A DNA stretch of 64,000 nt from Aliiglaciecola sp. 3_MG-2023 (GTDB taxonomy: Bacteria; Pseudomonadota; Gammaproteobacteria; Enterobacterales; Alteromonadaceae). Shown one piece after another: positions 1-8,775 of this stretch. Each line of letters begins with the position of its first letter. Position 1 is the stretch's first letter. Made by a program: the position numbers and the translations under genes. The notes beneath the pieces were generated by a model, which did no database searches, had not been told where the DNA came from, and saw nothing but the letters and a program-made list of their open reading frames with translations. Location of the stretch: assembly GCF_030548205.1 (NCBI RefSeq), contig NZ_JAUORV010000013.1, forward strand, positions 62,001 to 126,000, given 5' to 3'.

Positions 1-1660
1 CGGCCACAAACAAGCGCGAAGAATTCATCGGCTGCAATAAATCATGGCTAGTGGCTGCAAGGAATTTACTTTTAGACTCATTGGCGCGGTCTGCTTCGCT
101 TTTTGCGGCAATTAAACTTTTTTCAGCTAGCTGCCGGTCTTCTATTTCTTGACGTAATTGCAGATTAATTTCTGATATTTTTTGAGTACGTTGATTAACT
201 CGCTGTTCCATGTAGTCGTAAGCATGACGCAGTGCTTTAGCCGTTCTGCGCTGTTCAGTCACATCTTGTTCTAAGGTGAAAAAACCAATGACGTTACGAT
301 CTTGATCAAAATGGGGAATGAATGTCTTGTTTGAAATACGTGGATTTCCACCATCATGCCGGTGCTCAAGTTCAAAATTCACTGATTGCCCTTGCATGGC
401 TCTCTCAATATAAATATAGAGTTTGTTGAACTCTTCTTCGCCTAACACCTCATTAAGGTGGTGGCTAATAATTTCTGAGCGAGAACGATGGAACCACTTT
501 TCAAATTCACGATTCACGAACTCGTAACACATGTCTTTATTTACATAAGATATTAGTGCTGGCATAGCATCAGTGATTAACCGAATACGCTGTTCACTTT
601 CTTGCAGCGCCTGTTGATTGAGGCTGCGCTCTGTTATATCGGTATAACTGTTAAGGTACCCACCACTCGTAATTAAGTGACGTTTGATTAAAATAACTTT
701 ACCGCTTTGTAAGGTTTTTTCAGCCTCAAAATCGCCTTGCGATAATAACATACTAGGCAATTCACTTTCGGAGAGTGACTCATCCAACTCACTGCCTTGA
801 AGTAGTTCAAGATAATTATCACCGCGAGTTATTTTACTTTTTTGTATCCCTGCTAATTGTAGAAAACGTTTATTCCAAGTCTCGATATTGCCCTTTGCAT
901 TCACCAAAGCGATGCCTTGAGACATGTTTTCTAGGGTAGATTTAAGTACCTGGGCTTGCTCCGCCATGGCTTTTTCATAGCGTAATTCTTCGCTTTGCTT
1001 AATGTTGGTGATGTCGGTATAAATCACCACCAAATCACCTTCGGAGGTTTTGCGCTCGGACATTTGTATCCAAGTACCATCCTTTAGTTTAAAAATGGTA
1101 TGAGTAATAGGGTCAGGGTACATTCCCACGGTTTTTTGTGCTTTAGCTTGCATGTCTACATAGGGTAAAGATGCGGCAGTGATTTCCTGAAAGGTCGTTT
1201 TACCAATTTCAAAATTAATATTGTGTTTACGCCAGAATTGACCACAACGACTATTTACCATCACCATTTTTCGATCTGCATCAAATAAAGCAAAGGAATC
1301 AGAAATACTTTCGATAGCATCATTCAGCCGTTGCCGAGCTTGATCTGACGCTTGTCTATTTCGTTCAGCATCTAAGCGTGCTTGCTCTAATTTTTGATTT
1401 GATTCTTCTAGACGGTGAAGTGTTTGTTGAAGTTTTTGGGTTCGTTCTTTTACTTTATCTGCCAGAAGTGCGGCATCTTCAAAGGATTGATATGCGTCAC
1501 TGTGGTTACCCCATCCCATCTCTACTCGGCGCATCAAAACATTGTTTATTTTGCTAAGTTTTTGGTTCTCATAACGCAGTTGTTCTAACTCATTTCTGTG
1601 ATGATCAACTTTGCCAGTTAGATCACTGTTTTTTGATGAGGCTAGGTTGGTTCGGGTCAT
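1..1660 (-). CDS. PAS-containing hybrid sensor histidine kinase, NahK/ErcS type (partial, 3' end outside window)
   Basis: The frame is open from an ATG at 1660 down to the window edge, giving about 553 residues of an unfinished protein. It starts with a coiled-coil region (roughly residues 15-95), followed by three PAS-like segments (about 105-215, 225-340, 350-465), another coiled coil, and the start of a HisKA domain with the sequence KFLAATSHDLLQPMNSSRLF. The phosphoacceptor His codon is at 44-46. The H-box form SHDLLQPMN is typical of the NahK/ErcS hybrid kinases that often sit beside FIST genes and take part in ethanol-oxidation regulation in Pseudomonas. The ATPase and receiver domains should lie left of the window. 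The start overlaps the end of the FIST gene by 38 bp, so the two are probably translated from one message. The sensor family assignment is by motif and context; the signal is unknown. Confidence 0.85.
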   Translation of the reverse strand, partial: MTRTNLASSKNSDLTGKVDHHRNELEQLRYENQKLSKINNVLMRRVEMGWGNHSDAYQSFEDAALLADKVKERTQKLQQTLHRLEESNQKLEQARLDAERNRQASDQARQRLNDAIESISDSFALFDADRKMVMVNSRCGQFWRKHNINFEIGKTTFQEITAASLPYVDMQAKAQKTVGMYPDPITHTIFKLKDGTWIQMSERKTSEGDLVVIYTDITNIKQSEELRYEKAMAEQAQVLKSTLENMSQGIALVNAKGNIETWNKRFLQLAGIQKSKITRGDNYLELLQGSELDESLSESELPSMLLSQGDFEAEKTLQSGKVILIKRHLITSGGYLNSYTDITERSLNQQALQESEQRIRLITDAMPALISYVNKDMCYEFVNREFEKWFHRSRSEIISHHLNEVLGEEEFNKLYIYIERAMQGQSVNFELEHRHDGGNPRISNKTFIPHFDQDRNVIGFFTLEQDVTEQRRTAKALRHAYDYMEQRVNQRTQKISEINLQLRQEIEDRQLAEKSLIAAKSEADRANESKSKFLAATSHDLLQPMNSSRLFVA

Positions 1661-2837
1661 AGGGATATCCAATAGCAACACCCGTAAAAGTATGATTCAG
1701 GTGCAATCCGTTAATTTGTTCGCCATAGGTACTAAAGCCGATTACATTGTTCTTTCGATACATAACAGACATTTGTTCGGCAATATCATGGTGTTCTATT
1801 TCTATACGTCGGTGAATACAATCAAATCCAATAACCAGTTGCATTTCACCTACTGATTCTTTTAGTAAATTAAATATAAGCGATGTATGGGGTAACAACC
1901 CAGGCGACATCATTTTGGTTAATACAACACCTGAATCTATGGCACAGAAAAACGTTAAGCTCAGATCATCATTCACTTTTTGAATACTGCGAATGTAAAG
2001 TTGTTCACCAAATTGCACCGCCAAAGGATACATAGCAAAGGTTTTAGAATTTAAATCTTCGAGCTTTAAACCATTTATCCTACAATATTCTAATGCTGCT
2101 GGTTCGGCATTGAACTCATGAACCACCCGGGAGTTAGGCGCAACCTGAGTAACCACTAACTTCTCGTTTTCCGGCGCTAAATGGTGCTGACTAAACACTT
2201 CAAACTCACAAATTGTATTCACTAGCATGATTACCGCAGCATTGCTGTAAAATTGGCCATTGTAATAAACTTGAGTATTCAGAAAGTTCTGATCATCGCC
2301 TGCTGAACCACCCACAATGGGGATATCTTGCAAACTTAAACTTAATGCATTTATCACTAACTCTTCACGAACCGACAAACCATCTAGTAGCGATAAAGCA
2401 AAACACTGCTTTTCAATAGGATGGGGAGACACGGCTTTTTTCCGCAAGTTATCCATCATATTACCAACTAAAACGTCCGATTCAGATACATTAAAGGTGG
2501 CCAAATCTTCAATTAATATGGACTCAACAGCAAATTCACTACTACTCAATGCAAACGCGCTAATACTGTGTTTACGATAGCCCAACGGGGTAATTTCACC
2601 TGCCGAGGTACAGCCTATTACGACAGTATCTGAAAAGTACCTAGTTAACTCTTTAGAGAGTTCAGCTTGTGAATAATTAACCCCACAATAAAACACCACG
2701 CACGTAGGTTTGCATGACGCAATCGCAGTATAAATTTCCTGGGCAGCAAGCACAGGATCGGTATGTTCCGAACCGGCTTTTACTACGCCTGGGATAGATT
2801 TTTCCACCACATTTAAATGTAGGTTTTGAGTGCCCAT
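1623..2837 (-). CDS. FIST domain sensory protein
   Basis: The 404-residue product has the layout of FIST_N (about residues 30-220, with VVFYCGVNYS and VIGCTSAGEITPLG) followed by FIST_C (about 230-375). FIST proteins are cytoplasmic ligand-sensing partners of signalling proteins. I chose ATG 2837 because a perfect AGGAGG lies four bases upstream (2841-2847); a GTG at 2876 in the same frame lacks such a site. It sits 68 bp after the ABC ATPase gene and overlaps the downstream NahK-like kinase, so it probably works as that kinase's sensory input. Ligand not readable from sequence. Confidence 0.85.
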   Translation of the reverse strand: MGTQNLHLNVVEKSIPGVVKAGSEHTDPVLAAQEIYTAIASCKPTCVVFYCGVNYSQAELSKELTRYFSDTVVIGCTSAGEITPLGYRKHSISAFALSSSEFAVESILIEDLATFNVSESDVLVGNMMDNLRKKAVSPHPIEKQCFALSLLDGLSVREELVINALSLSLQDIPIVGGSAGDDQNFLNTQVYYNGQFYSNAAVIMLVNTICEFEVFSQHHLAPENEKLVVTQVAPNSRVVHEFNAEPAALEYCRINGLKLEDLNSKTFAMYPLAVQFGEQLYIRSIQKVNDDLSLTFFCAIDSGVVLTKMMSPGLLPHTSLIFNLLKESVGEMQLVIGFDCIHRRIEIEHHDIAEQMSVMYRKNNVIGFSTYGEQINGLHLNHTFTGVAIGYPYDPNQPSLIKKQ

Positions 2838-2905
2838 GTTTCCTCCTGAGGTATGGAGGAATATTATCTCTTTCACAATTGCTTAACAACAATAGCCATC
2901 ATGTT

Positions 2906-3655
2906 TCACATGCATTTAGCACTATTTTCATGTGAGCATAGTAAATCTGGAAATTGTCGGTAAAAAAATTGACAAATTTCGCTTACCTCAGGATCGTGTA
3001 AATACCGTGGTCGAGGAAGAGATACCTCTCTTTGCTCGATAACGGTCATCGGTTTTTCAGTTAAAAATATGATCCTATCAGCTATGGCCACGGCCTCTGT
3101 TAAATCATGGGTCACATATAAAATACTAGAGCTCATTTGTTGTTGAAGAATGAGTAACTTCTGTCTTAATTGTTCTGCAGAAGGCGCGTCTAAGGAAGCA
3201 AAAGGTTCATCCATAAGTAACACTTCAGGGTTAAACATAAATGCCCTAGCTAGAGCAACACGTTTAGTCATACCGCCTGATAATTGTTTCGGATAAGCAT
3301 GCTCGTGACTTTCCATTCCAACCAACTTGAGAATGTCTAAGGCATCTTGCTTTGCCTTCTGTTTATCTTTTCGACCTTCTGCTACCAATAGCACATTTTC
3401 CAATACCGTTAACCAGGGCATTAGCCGTGCTTCTTGAAACATCAAACCAATATTATGGGTTGCACAACTTGCACTTGTAATCGTGCCTTCAAATTCTTCA
3501 TCAAGACCAGCAATGAGGTTAAGCAATGTACTTTTACCTGCCCCCGATGGTCCAATTAGAGCTACAATTTCGTTTTTATCTACCGAAAAATGAAGGTTTT
3601 TAATAATACTGACGTCAGAATCAAAGCTTTTGTTTTGGATATCAATAGTTAGCAT
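2906..3655 (-). CDS. ABC transporter ATP-binding protein (nitrate/sulfonate/taurine-type)
   Basis: This is the cytoplasmic ATPase of an importer, 249 residues. It shows a Walker A motif GPSGAGKST, the signature LSGGMTKRVALARA, a Walker B LLMDEPFASLD and a switch histidine in YVTHDLTEA, in the arrangement of the SsuB/TauB family. ATG 3655 is preferred: AAGGTGG lies six bases upstream, and ATGCTAA overlaps the permease stop, a usual sign of translational coupling. A TTG at 3685 in the same frame is less likely. It is third in the order binding protein, permease, ATPase. The substrate is unknown; such transporters recur beside exaC-like dehydrogenases and alcohol-sensing kinases. Confidence 0.9.
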   Translation of the reverse strand: MLTIDIQNKSFDSDVSIIKNLHFSVDKNEIVALIGPSGAGKSTLLNLIAGLDEEFEGTITSASCATHNIGLMFQEARLMPWLTVLENVLLVAEGRKDKQKAKQDALDILKLVGMESHEHAYPKQLSGGMTKRVALARAFMFNPEVLLMDEPFASLDAPSAEQLRQKLLILQQQMSSSILYVTHDLTEAVAIADRIIFLTEKPMTVIEQREVSLPRPRYLHDPEVSEICQFFYRQFPDLLCSHENSAKCM

Positions 3656-4464
3656 TTTCGCCACCTTGTTACTTTGCGTTCCCAAGGCCTTAAAACGAGG
3701 CCTTCAATGGTGTAAATAATTGCAGCAAAGGCAAAGGTATATGCCAAGATACTAGTAATATCGAAAAACTGAAAAAAGTTACCCAGTTGAAAACCAACAC
3801 CGTCGCTACACCCCACTAATTCGACGACTAAGACAATTTTCCAAACTAGCGCTAACCCCGTTCTCGCTGCGGCTAAAAAATACGGATAAAGTTGTGGTAG
3901 ATAAACTTTTGTTAAAGTTCGCTGCCAGGGTAATTGATAGACTTTCGCTACCTCCATCAGACTTTTATCGATGGCTTTTGCTCCCTCACGTAAAGTGACA
4001 GCAACATTAGGCGCTTTGTTCAAAATAACTGCTAACACTGCAGAAAATTCATTTAACCCGAACCACATAAAACACAAAATGATCGTCACTAATGCTGGGA
4101 TATTTAACCCTAAAGTAAGTAAGCTATCGAACCAATTATCAACCTTTTTGAAATAGCCCATTAGCAAGCCGATTGCCGAGCCAAGTAGCATTGCTATAGT
4201 AAAGCTAAACGCCACCCGTTGCAGAGTTACGCCCAAATGATAGGGCAATTCATTTGACGCAATGTGGTCAATAAGGGCGTTAAAAACCGCCGTTGGCGAC
4301 GGCAGCATTTGCACTGCAAAAAGCCATACACTTAATTGCCAGATAGCCAATAACAGCAACAAAGATGCAATACGAATAAGTGTACTTGTGTTGCTACCAC
4401 GACTTTTTGTTTGCTTTGGCTGAATGTTTTTATCTAACATCGCTGTGACGCCAGAAGATATCAT
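3649..4464 (-). CDS. ABC transporter permease (SsuC/TauC-like)
   Basis: A 271-residue inner membrane permease with an N-terminal membrane segment (IASLLLLLAIWQLSVWLF), about five further hydrophobic segments, and the cytoplasmic coupling region around EGAKAIDKSLMEVAKVYQLP, which is characteristic of binding-protein-dependent permeases. ATG 4464 has a GGGAGG nine bases upstream and overlaps the binding-protein gene by 35 bp; ATG 4440 is a second, weaker option. The stop overlaps the ATPase start by 7 bp. The transported compound cannot be read from the sequence. Confidence 0.88.
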   Translation of the reverse strand: MISSGVTAMLDKNIQPKQTKSRGSNTSTLIRIASLLLLLAIWQLSVWLFAVQMLPSPTAVFNALIDHIASNELPYHLGVTLQRVAFSFTIAMLLGSAIGLLMGYFKKVDNWFDSLLTLGLNIPALVTIILCFMWFGLNEFSAVLAVILNKAPNVAVTLREGAKAIDKSLMEVAKVYQLPWQRTLTKVYLPQLYPYFLAAARTGLALVWKIVLVVELVGCSDGVGFQLGNFFQFFDITSILAYTFAFAAIIYTIEGLVLRPWERKVTRWRKC

Positions 4465-5407
4465 CTGGTAAGCCTCCCAAATTGCCCGTCAATACTTGTT
4501 GACTGTCATTGGCCTTAATCAGTTGAAAGAGTGAATCTATTTGTATTTTCTGGGCTTCAGCAAGGGCATCAGGAATGCCTTGTCGATAACCGTCAATTAG
4601 AAAAGGCTGCACATGGGCGGGATATTTTTGGGTTAAGGTTGGGATCTGTGACCAGATATCGTCGTCCAGCTTCATACGTTGACGTGCTTGGGCTGACATA
4701 CTCAAGAAACGATTAATAGCCCCCTTATTATCATCGGCCCATTGTTGTTTAAATACCCATCCCAAAACCGGAACCTGGCCCTCTACTTTCAGCGCCTCTA
4801 ATACCTCGGGCATAGTGACTAAAGACGTCATACCCTGCGCGTTTAATTGGGCGGCATAGTGCCAAAAGTTAACTACTGCATCTAAATCACCTTTGCTCAG
4901 CAACGCGTTAAGCATTGGCGGGGCAGCAAATTTTACCTTTAGATCTTGAGCCAGATCTAAATTAGCTTGTTGTTTTAAAAAAGCGCGATACAAAACCCAG
5001 TTTTTATTAGTATTGCCCCCCGCAATACCGATGGTTTTGCCGCGTAAATCAGCCAGAGTTTTAATCTTTGCCTGAGGATGGGTTACCAGGGCTCCAGCCG
5101 CTGTGGAATAAGGGTAAAAATAGAAATCCCGAGCAGCTTCTTTTTGGCGTGCTACCCATAACCAATCATTAAGAATCACATCCACCGACCCACCCTGTAA
5201 GGCAACTAATAATGCCTGTGGAGAACCCAAGGGGATGCGTTCAATCTTAAGGTTGTAGTGTTTTGCTAATTGTAATTTTTCTAAAACATCCATCTCCCAA
5301 TTAAGGGTGCCATATTTCAAAACCCCAACACGAATGGTGTCATTAGCCTGAGCGACTGCGCCAAATAATAACCACAAAAACACGACTAAAAAGGTTGAAA
5401 TTCGCAT
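4430..5407 (-). CDS. ABC transporter substrate-binding protein
   Basis: A periplasmic binding protein of 325 residues. The signal peptide is MRISTFLVVFLWLLFGAVAQA with cleavage near residue 21. The mature part begins NDTIRVGVLKYGTLNWEMDV and shows the two-lobed NMT1/SsuA-like pattern, with LADLRGKTIGIAGGNTNKNW in the first lobe. ATG 5407 is supported by a GGAG eight bases upstream and by placing the signal peptide at the very N-terminus; two in-frame upstream starts give no signal at the end. It heads the ABC operon and is separated from the aldehyde dehydrogenase gene by a terminator at 5470-5499, so it likely has its own promoter in 5408-5469. Ligand unknown; an alcohol-oxidation metabolite is a reasonable guess from context only. 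Confidence 0.88.
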   Translation of the reverse strand: MRISTFLVVFLWLLFGAVAQANDTIRVGVLKYGTLNWEMDVLEKLQLAKHYNLKIERIPLGSPQALLVALQGGSVDVILNDWLWVARQKEAARDFYFYPYSTAAGALVTHPQAKIKTLADLRGKTIGIAGGNTNKNWVLYRAFLKQQANLDLAQDLKVKFAAPPMLNALLSKGDLDAVVNFWHYAAQLNAQGMTSLVTMPEVLEALKVEGQVPVLGWVFKQQWADDNKGAINRFLSMSAQARQRMKLDDDIWSQIPTLTQKYPAHVQPFLIDGYRQGIPDALAEAQKIQIDSLFQLIKANDSQQVLTGNLGGLPDDIFWRHSDVR

Positions 5408-5469
5408 ACACACTCCGTTTTTATGAATGGCAAGATGGTTCTTCTTCATGCTATCCAATGGCAAAAGCG

Positions 5470-5499
5470 AAAAAGGTTTCCACACAATGTGTGGAAACC
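5470..5499 (-). terminator. Rho-independent terminator of the aldehyde dehydrogenase gene
   Basis: GGTTTCCACAC at 5475-5485 and GTGTGGAAACC at 5489-5499 form a perfect 11 bp stem with a three-base loop. On the minus strand it is followed by TTTTT (5474-5470). It separates the dehydrogenase transcript from the ABC operon. Confidence 0.85.
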
Positions 5500-5528
5500 A
5501 GACTTACGCCTTTTACAAGGCAACGCTT

Positions 5529-7046
5529 TTAGAAAAAGCCCAATGGGTTGGTGTCGTAGCTCACCAATAAATTCTTGGTTTGCTGATAATGACCTAACGC
5601 CATTTTATGGTTTTCACGACCTACACCTGATTTTTTATAACCACCAAAAGCAGCGTGAGCAGGATAAGCATGATAACAGTTCGTCCATACACGACCGGCT
5701 TGTATCGCACGTCCCATACGGTATGAACGGTTCATGTCACGAGTCCACAAACCTGCGCCTAAACCAAATTCAGAGTTGTTGGCAATGGCCAGTGCTTCTG
5801 CTTCATCTTTAAAAGTAGTCACACCTACAACTGGTCCAAAAATTTCTTCTTGGAACACACGCATATCATTGCGACCTTTGAGTAGAGTAGGTTCAACATA
5901 AAAACCTTTGCTGAAGCCTTCCACCATCGCCGGTCCGCCACCAATAAGCACTTCGGCACCTTCTTTTTTACCAATATCGAGGTAGCTTAGAATTTTGTCA
6001 TATTGCTGTTCTGAAGCTTGAGCCCCGACTTGGGTGTCGGTATCTAATGGGTTACCGCGTTTGATTTGTTGTGTACGGGCAACGACAAGCGAAATGAAAT
6101 CATCATAGATAGATTCTTGGATCAGTGCGCGAGAAGGACAGGTACACACTTCACCTTGGTTGAAGAACGCTAAAACCGTTCCTTCAACACACTTGCTCAG
6201 ATATTCATCTTCATGACTCATAACATCTTCAAAATAGATATTAGGAGACTTACCGCCTAACTCAACGGTAGAAGGAATAATGTTTTCCGCTGCACATTTT
6301 AGAATATGTGAACCAACGGGTGTTGAACCGGTAAAGGCAATTTTAGCAATACGTTTACTTGTGGCTAAAGCTTCACCCGCTTCTTTACCAAAACCGTTTA
6401 CAATGTTAAGCACGCCTGGCGGTAGTAAGTCGCCTATTAACTCCATTAACACTAATATTGAAGCGGGAGTTTGCTCTGCGGGTTTCATTACCACACAGTT
6501 ACCTGCAGCCAAGGCTGGGCTCAACTTCCAAGCGGCCATGAGTATCGGGAAGTTCCATGGGATAATTTGGCCAACCACACCTAAAGGCTCATGGAAATGA
6601 TAAGCAATGGTTTTCTCATCAATTTCACTCATGTTGCCTTCTTGCGCGCGCAAGCAGCCAGCAAAATAGCGGAAGTGGTCAACACACAATGGAATATCTG
6701 CATTTAAGGTTTCTCGAACGGCTTTACCGTTATCCCATGTTTCTGCCACGGCGAGCATTTCGAGGTTTTGCTCAATACGATCTGCAATTTTTAATAGTAT
6801 ATTTGAACGGTCTGTTGCAGAGGTTTTACCCCATGCATCTTTTGCTTTGTGGGCTGCATCTAATGCTAAGTCAATATCTTCCACGCTTGAACGCGGAACC
6901 GAACAAAATACTTCGTTGTTAACGGGGGACACATTATCAAAATATTGCCCCTTCACCGGTGCGACCCATTCGCCACCAATGTAATTACCATACTGTTGTT
7001 TAAAGGTTACCAGTGAATTTTCACTTCCAGGATTTGCATATATCAT
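5529..7046 (-). CDS. exaC: Aldehyde dehydrogenase, ExaC/acetaldehyde dehydrogenase type
   Basis: NAD-dependent oxidation of short aldehydes such as acetaldehyde to the acid; cytoplasmic. The protein is 505 residues, the usual size of ExaC. Visible landmarks are the N-terminal [16 protein letters not shown] typical of this subfamily, the coenzyme region [19 protein letters not shown], the glutamate in [14 protein letters not shown], and the catalytic cysteine at residue 301 in [16 protein letters not shown] 7046 has GGAG eight bases upstream and gives the conserved N-terminus; the in-frame start at 7067 would only add seven residues. No quinoprotein alcohol dehydrogenase gene is inside the window, but the FIST/NahK genes on the same strand argue for an alcohol-oxidation regulon that continues to the left. 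Confidence 0.92.
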   Translation of the reverse strand: MIYANPGSENSLVTFKQQYGNYIGGEWVAPVKGQYFDNVSPVNNEVFCSVPRSSVEDIDLALDAAHKAKDAWGKTSATDRSNILLKIADRIEQNLEMLAVAETWDNGKAVRETLNADIPLCVDHFRYFAGCLRAQEGNMSEIDEKTIAYHFHEPLGVVGQIIPWNFPILMAAWKLSPALAAGNCVVMKPAEQTPASILVLMELIGDLLPPGVLNIVNGFGKEAGEALATSKRIAKIAFTGSTPVGSHILKCAAENIIPSTVELGGKSPNIYFEDVMSHEDEYLSKCVEGTVLAFFNQGEVCTCPSRALIQESIYDDFISLVVARTQQIKRGNPLDTDTQVGAQASEQQYDKILSYLDIGKKEGAEVLIGGGPAMVEGFSKGFYVEPTLLKGRNDMRVFQEEIFGPVVGVTTFKDEAEALAIANNSEFGLGAGLWTRDMNRSYRMGRAIQAGRVWTNCYHAYPAHAAFGGYKKSGVGRENHKMALGHYQQTKNLLVSYDTNPLGFF

Positions 7047-7135
7047 TTTATTTACTCCGGTGTTCATATTTGTAAAAGCGTTACCAGTTTGCCGGACTTT
7101 GTATCTCCCTCCCCAAAATGAGGTTGGAAGTCACA

Positions 7136-7152
7136 CCGGCACCGGCTGCCGG
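7136..7152. promoter_or_regulatory. GC-rich palindrome upstream of the aldehyde dehydrogenase
   Basis: CCGGCA (7136-7141) and TGCCGG (7147-7152) are perfect inverted repeats around CCGGC. They lie about 90 bp upstream of the exaC-like start and just beyond the porin terminator. It could be an operator or part of the terminator region; no binding protein can be named. Confidence 0.3.
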
Positions 7153-7158
7153 AAAATA

Positions 7159-7187
7159 ATTTTTGCCCTAAAATTTAGGGCAAAAAT
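7159..7187 (-). terminator. Terminator after the porin gene
   Basis: ATTTTTGCCCTAAA and TTTAGGGCAAAAAT form a 14 bp inverted repeat around one central base. The outer A/T pairs supply the U-tract. It lies 15 bp past the porin stop codon on the minus strand. Confidence 0.75.
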
Positions 7188-7201
7188 TGAAAGTTAAAAA
7201 C

Positions 7202-8374
7202 TTAAAAGTTCACAATGGCACCCAAGGCAATAGATTTAACTTCTTCGCTGGCGTCACCAATTGAAATTTCGTTTAAGTCATACTCCACCACAAAGGTTAC
7301 TGCGCTGTTATAGCTATAGAACCAAGCAGCCTGAGCACCATCCATTTCCCACGGCACTTCGGTCTCAACTTCAGTATTGCCATAGGACAAGACAAATCGG
7401 TTGGCACCGGTTTTATAGGAGCCTTGTACCAGATAACCACTGCTATCCACCTCGTCGCCATTTTCATAAAGTAGATTTTGTAAACCCAAAGCATTATCTG
7501 TGGGACCCAACAAAAGCCCAATGGCCTCGCCTGTGAATCCAGAAGCATTTAGGGCGAAGCCGCCAACGTTAACCTTTGCACCATAGGAATACCCTGTGGA
7601 GTCCACGTCACCTTGAATGTCGCTTTCAGTGGTTTGCGAAAGGAAACCAACAAACGCATTAAACATTCCGTCATCAAACTTACTGGTGTAGGTTAATTCG
7701 CCTTCAATTCGAGGAGTGCTTTCTTCACTAGAGCGACCAGCTCCGGTATCGGTTGAGGTGTTTGCCGGATCGATTAAGCCAATGGCTAATTTAAAACCAC
7801 CAGCAAATTCCGGTGAACGATAGGTGATTTGTGCCGTAGGCATTGGGTAGGTATAACCTGTACCAATATTGCCAAATGAAACCCCTTGACCATCGATAAG
7901 ACCCAGAGTGTCATTAACGTTGCCATACCCCTGAAGGATTTCATCTAGAAAGATATTAGAACGATTAAATAGTGTGAAATCTTTCCCTATTAGCACTTGC
8001 CCCCAGTCAAAATCCAAGGTGGCATAAAATTGACGAACATCGATGCCCGTTGACGTTACGCCGGTATTACTATCATTTATGGTGACCCAAAAAGAAGAGC
8101 GGCCACCGATCTTCACTCCATCTATTTCTTTACTAAAATTCATTCCAACATAGTTAGGAAGAAAACCCATTTTGACTCGAGATTGATCACGATCTATTCC
8201 CGTGATGTCGTTATCCGTGCTACTAGACACGTAAAAAGTATTGAATGATGCATCCACCGAGACACTTGCCACCTCGGGGTCATCGTAAATGGTGACAGCT
8301 GCTGAAGCACAGCCGCTAACTAAGCCTAAAACGGCCAAACTCACTTTTGTTAATGTAAATTTATTCATGCTCAT
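7202..8374 (-). CDS. Outer membrane porin
   Basis: A 390-residue outer membrane beta-barrel protein. The N-terminus MSMNKFTLTKVSLAVLGLVSGCASA is a signal peptide. The rest is made of alternating amphipathic strands such as VSVDASFNTFYVSSS, VKMGFLPNYVGMNFSKEI and GVKIGGRSSFWVTI, and it ends in SIALGAIVNF, with the terminal Phe expected for barrel insertion. This is the general Gram-negative porin pattern. It is divergent from a TonB receptor and follows no other gene on its strand. The solute is not known; the position beside the aldehyde dehydrogenase makes small alcohols or acids possible, but that is only context. Confidence 0.85.
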   Translation of the reverse strand: MSMNKFTLTKVSLAVLGLVSGCASAAVTIYDDPEVASVSVDASFNTFYVSSSTDNDITGIDRDQSRVKMGFLPNYVGMNFSKEIDGVKIGGRSSFWVTINDSNTGVTSTGIDVRQFYATLDFDWGQVLIGKDFTLFNRSNIFLDEILQGYGNVNDTLGLIDGQGVSFGNIGTGYTYPMPTAQITYRSPEFAGGFKLAIGLIDPANTSTDTGAGRSSEESTPRIEGELTYTSKFDDGMFNAFVGFLSQTTESDIQGDVDSTGYSYGAKVNVGGFALNASGFTGEAIGLLLGPTDNALGLQNLLYENGDEVDSSGYLVQGSYKTGANRFVLSYGNTEVETEVPWEMDGAQAAWFYSYNSAVTFVVEYDLNEISIGDASEEVKSIALGAIVNF

Positions 8375-8775
8375 GTGTACCCTGTATGATTGTTAGTATT
8401 ATTGGGAGAGCAACATGAACTATCTATCCCGGGTCACTCCAGCCCTATGCATCGATACGTTGCCGATGCACTTTTTTTGTTGATTTAGTATTGGCTGCTA
8501 AAGACAATTTAGAAACTCGTCGATTGGTCTCTTTGTGTTGCACTTTAGTCTTCAAAAATAAAGGCACTAAAGATCTAGTTCCAAAGTAGTAGCCGATGGA
8601 AGTAGTTCTCTTAGGACTGTAAAGTCGTATAAAAACAGTGCGTAAAGTGCAGCTAACCGAACTACTAATTAACATAAAAGCAACATACTATTTAGATACT
8701 AAAATGAACCTAGATTTGTAACTCTGTAAGTGTCAAACTGCGTTCCCAAATTATGACTAAGAAGGCTGTATTCAT
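8375..8775. other. Intergenic region between divergent porin and TonB receptor genes
   Basis: These 401 bases must contain both divergent promoters. A plus-strand terminator-like hairpin is present at 8448-8478 (separate entry). A 76-codon minus-strand frame at 8445-8675 has no ribosome binding site and overlaps that hairpin, so I do not regard it as a gene. I see no clear operator. Confidence 0.5.
8448..8478 (+). terminator. Orphan terminator-like hairpin in an intergenic region
   Basis: TGCATCG (8448-8454) and CGATGCA (8464-8470) form a 7 bp stem with a nine-base loop, followed by C and seven T residues on the plus strand. No plus-strand gene ends nearby. It may end a small RNA antisense to the porin leader, or attenuate transcription toward the TonB receptor. 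Confidence 0.55.

Noticed and set aside
8445-8675. A 76-codon minus-strand frame in the porin/TonB receptor intergenic region
   Set aside because: No ribosome binding site, no recognisable protein features, and it overlaps a terminator-like hairpin on the other strand.
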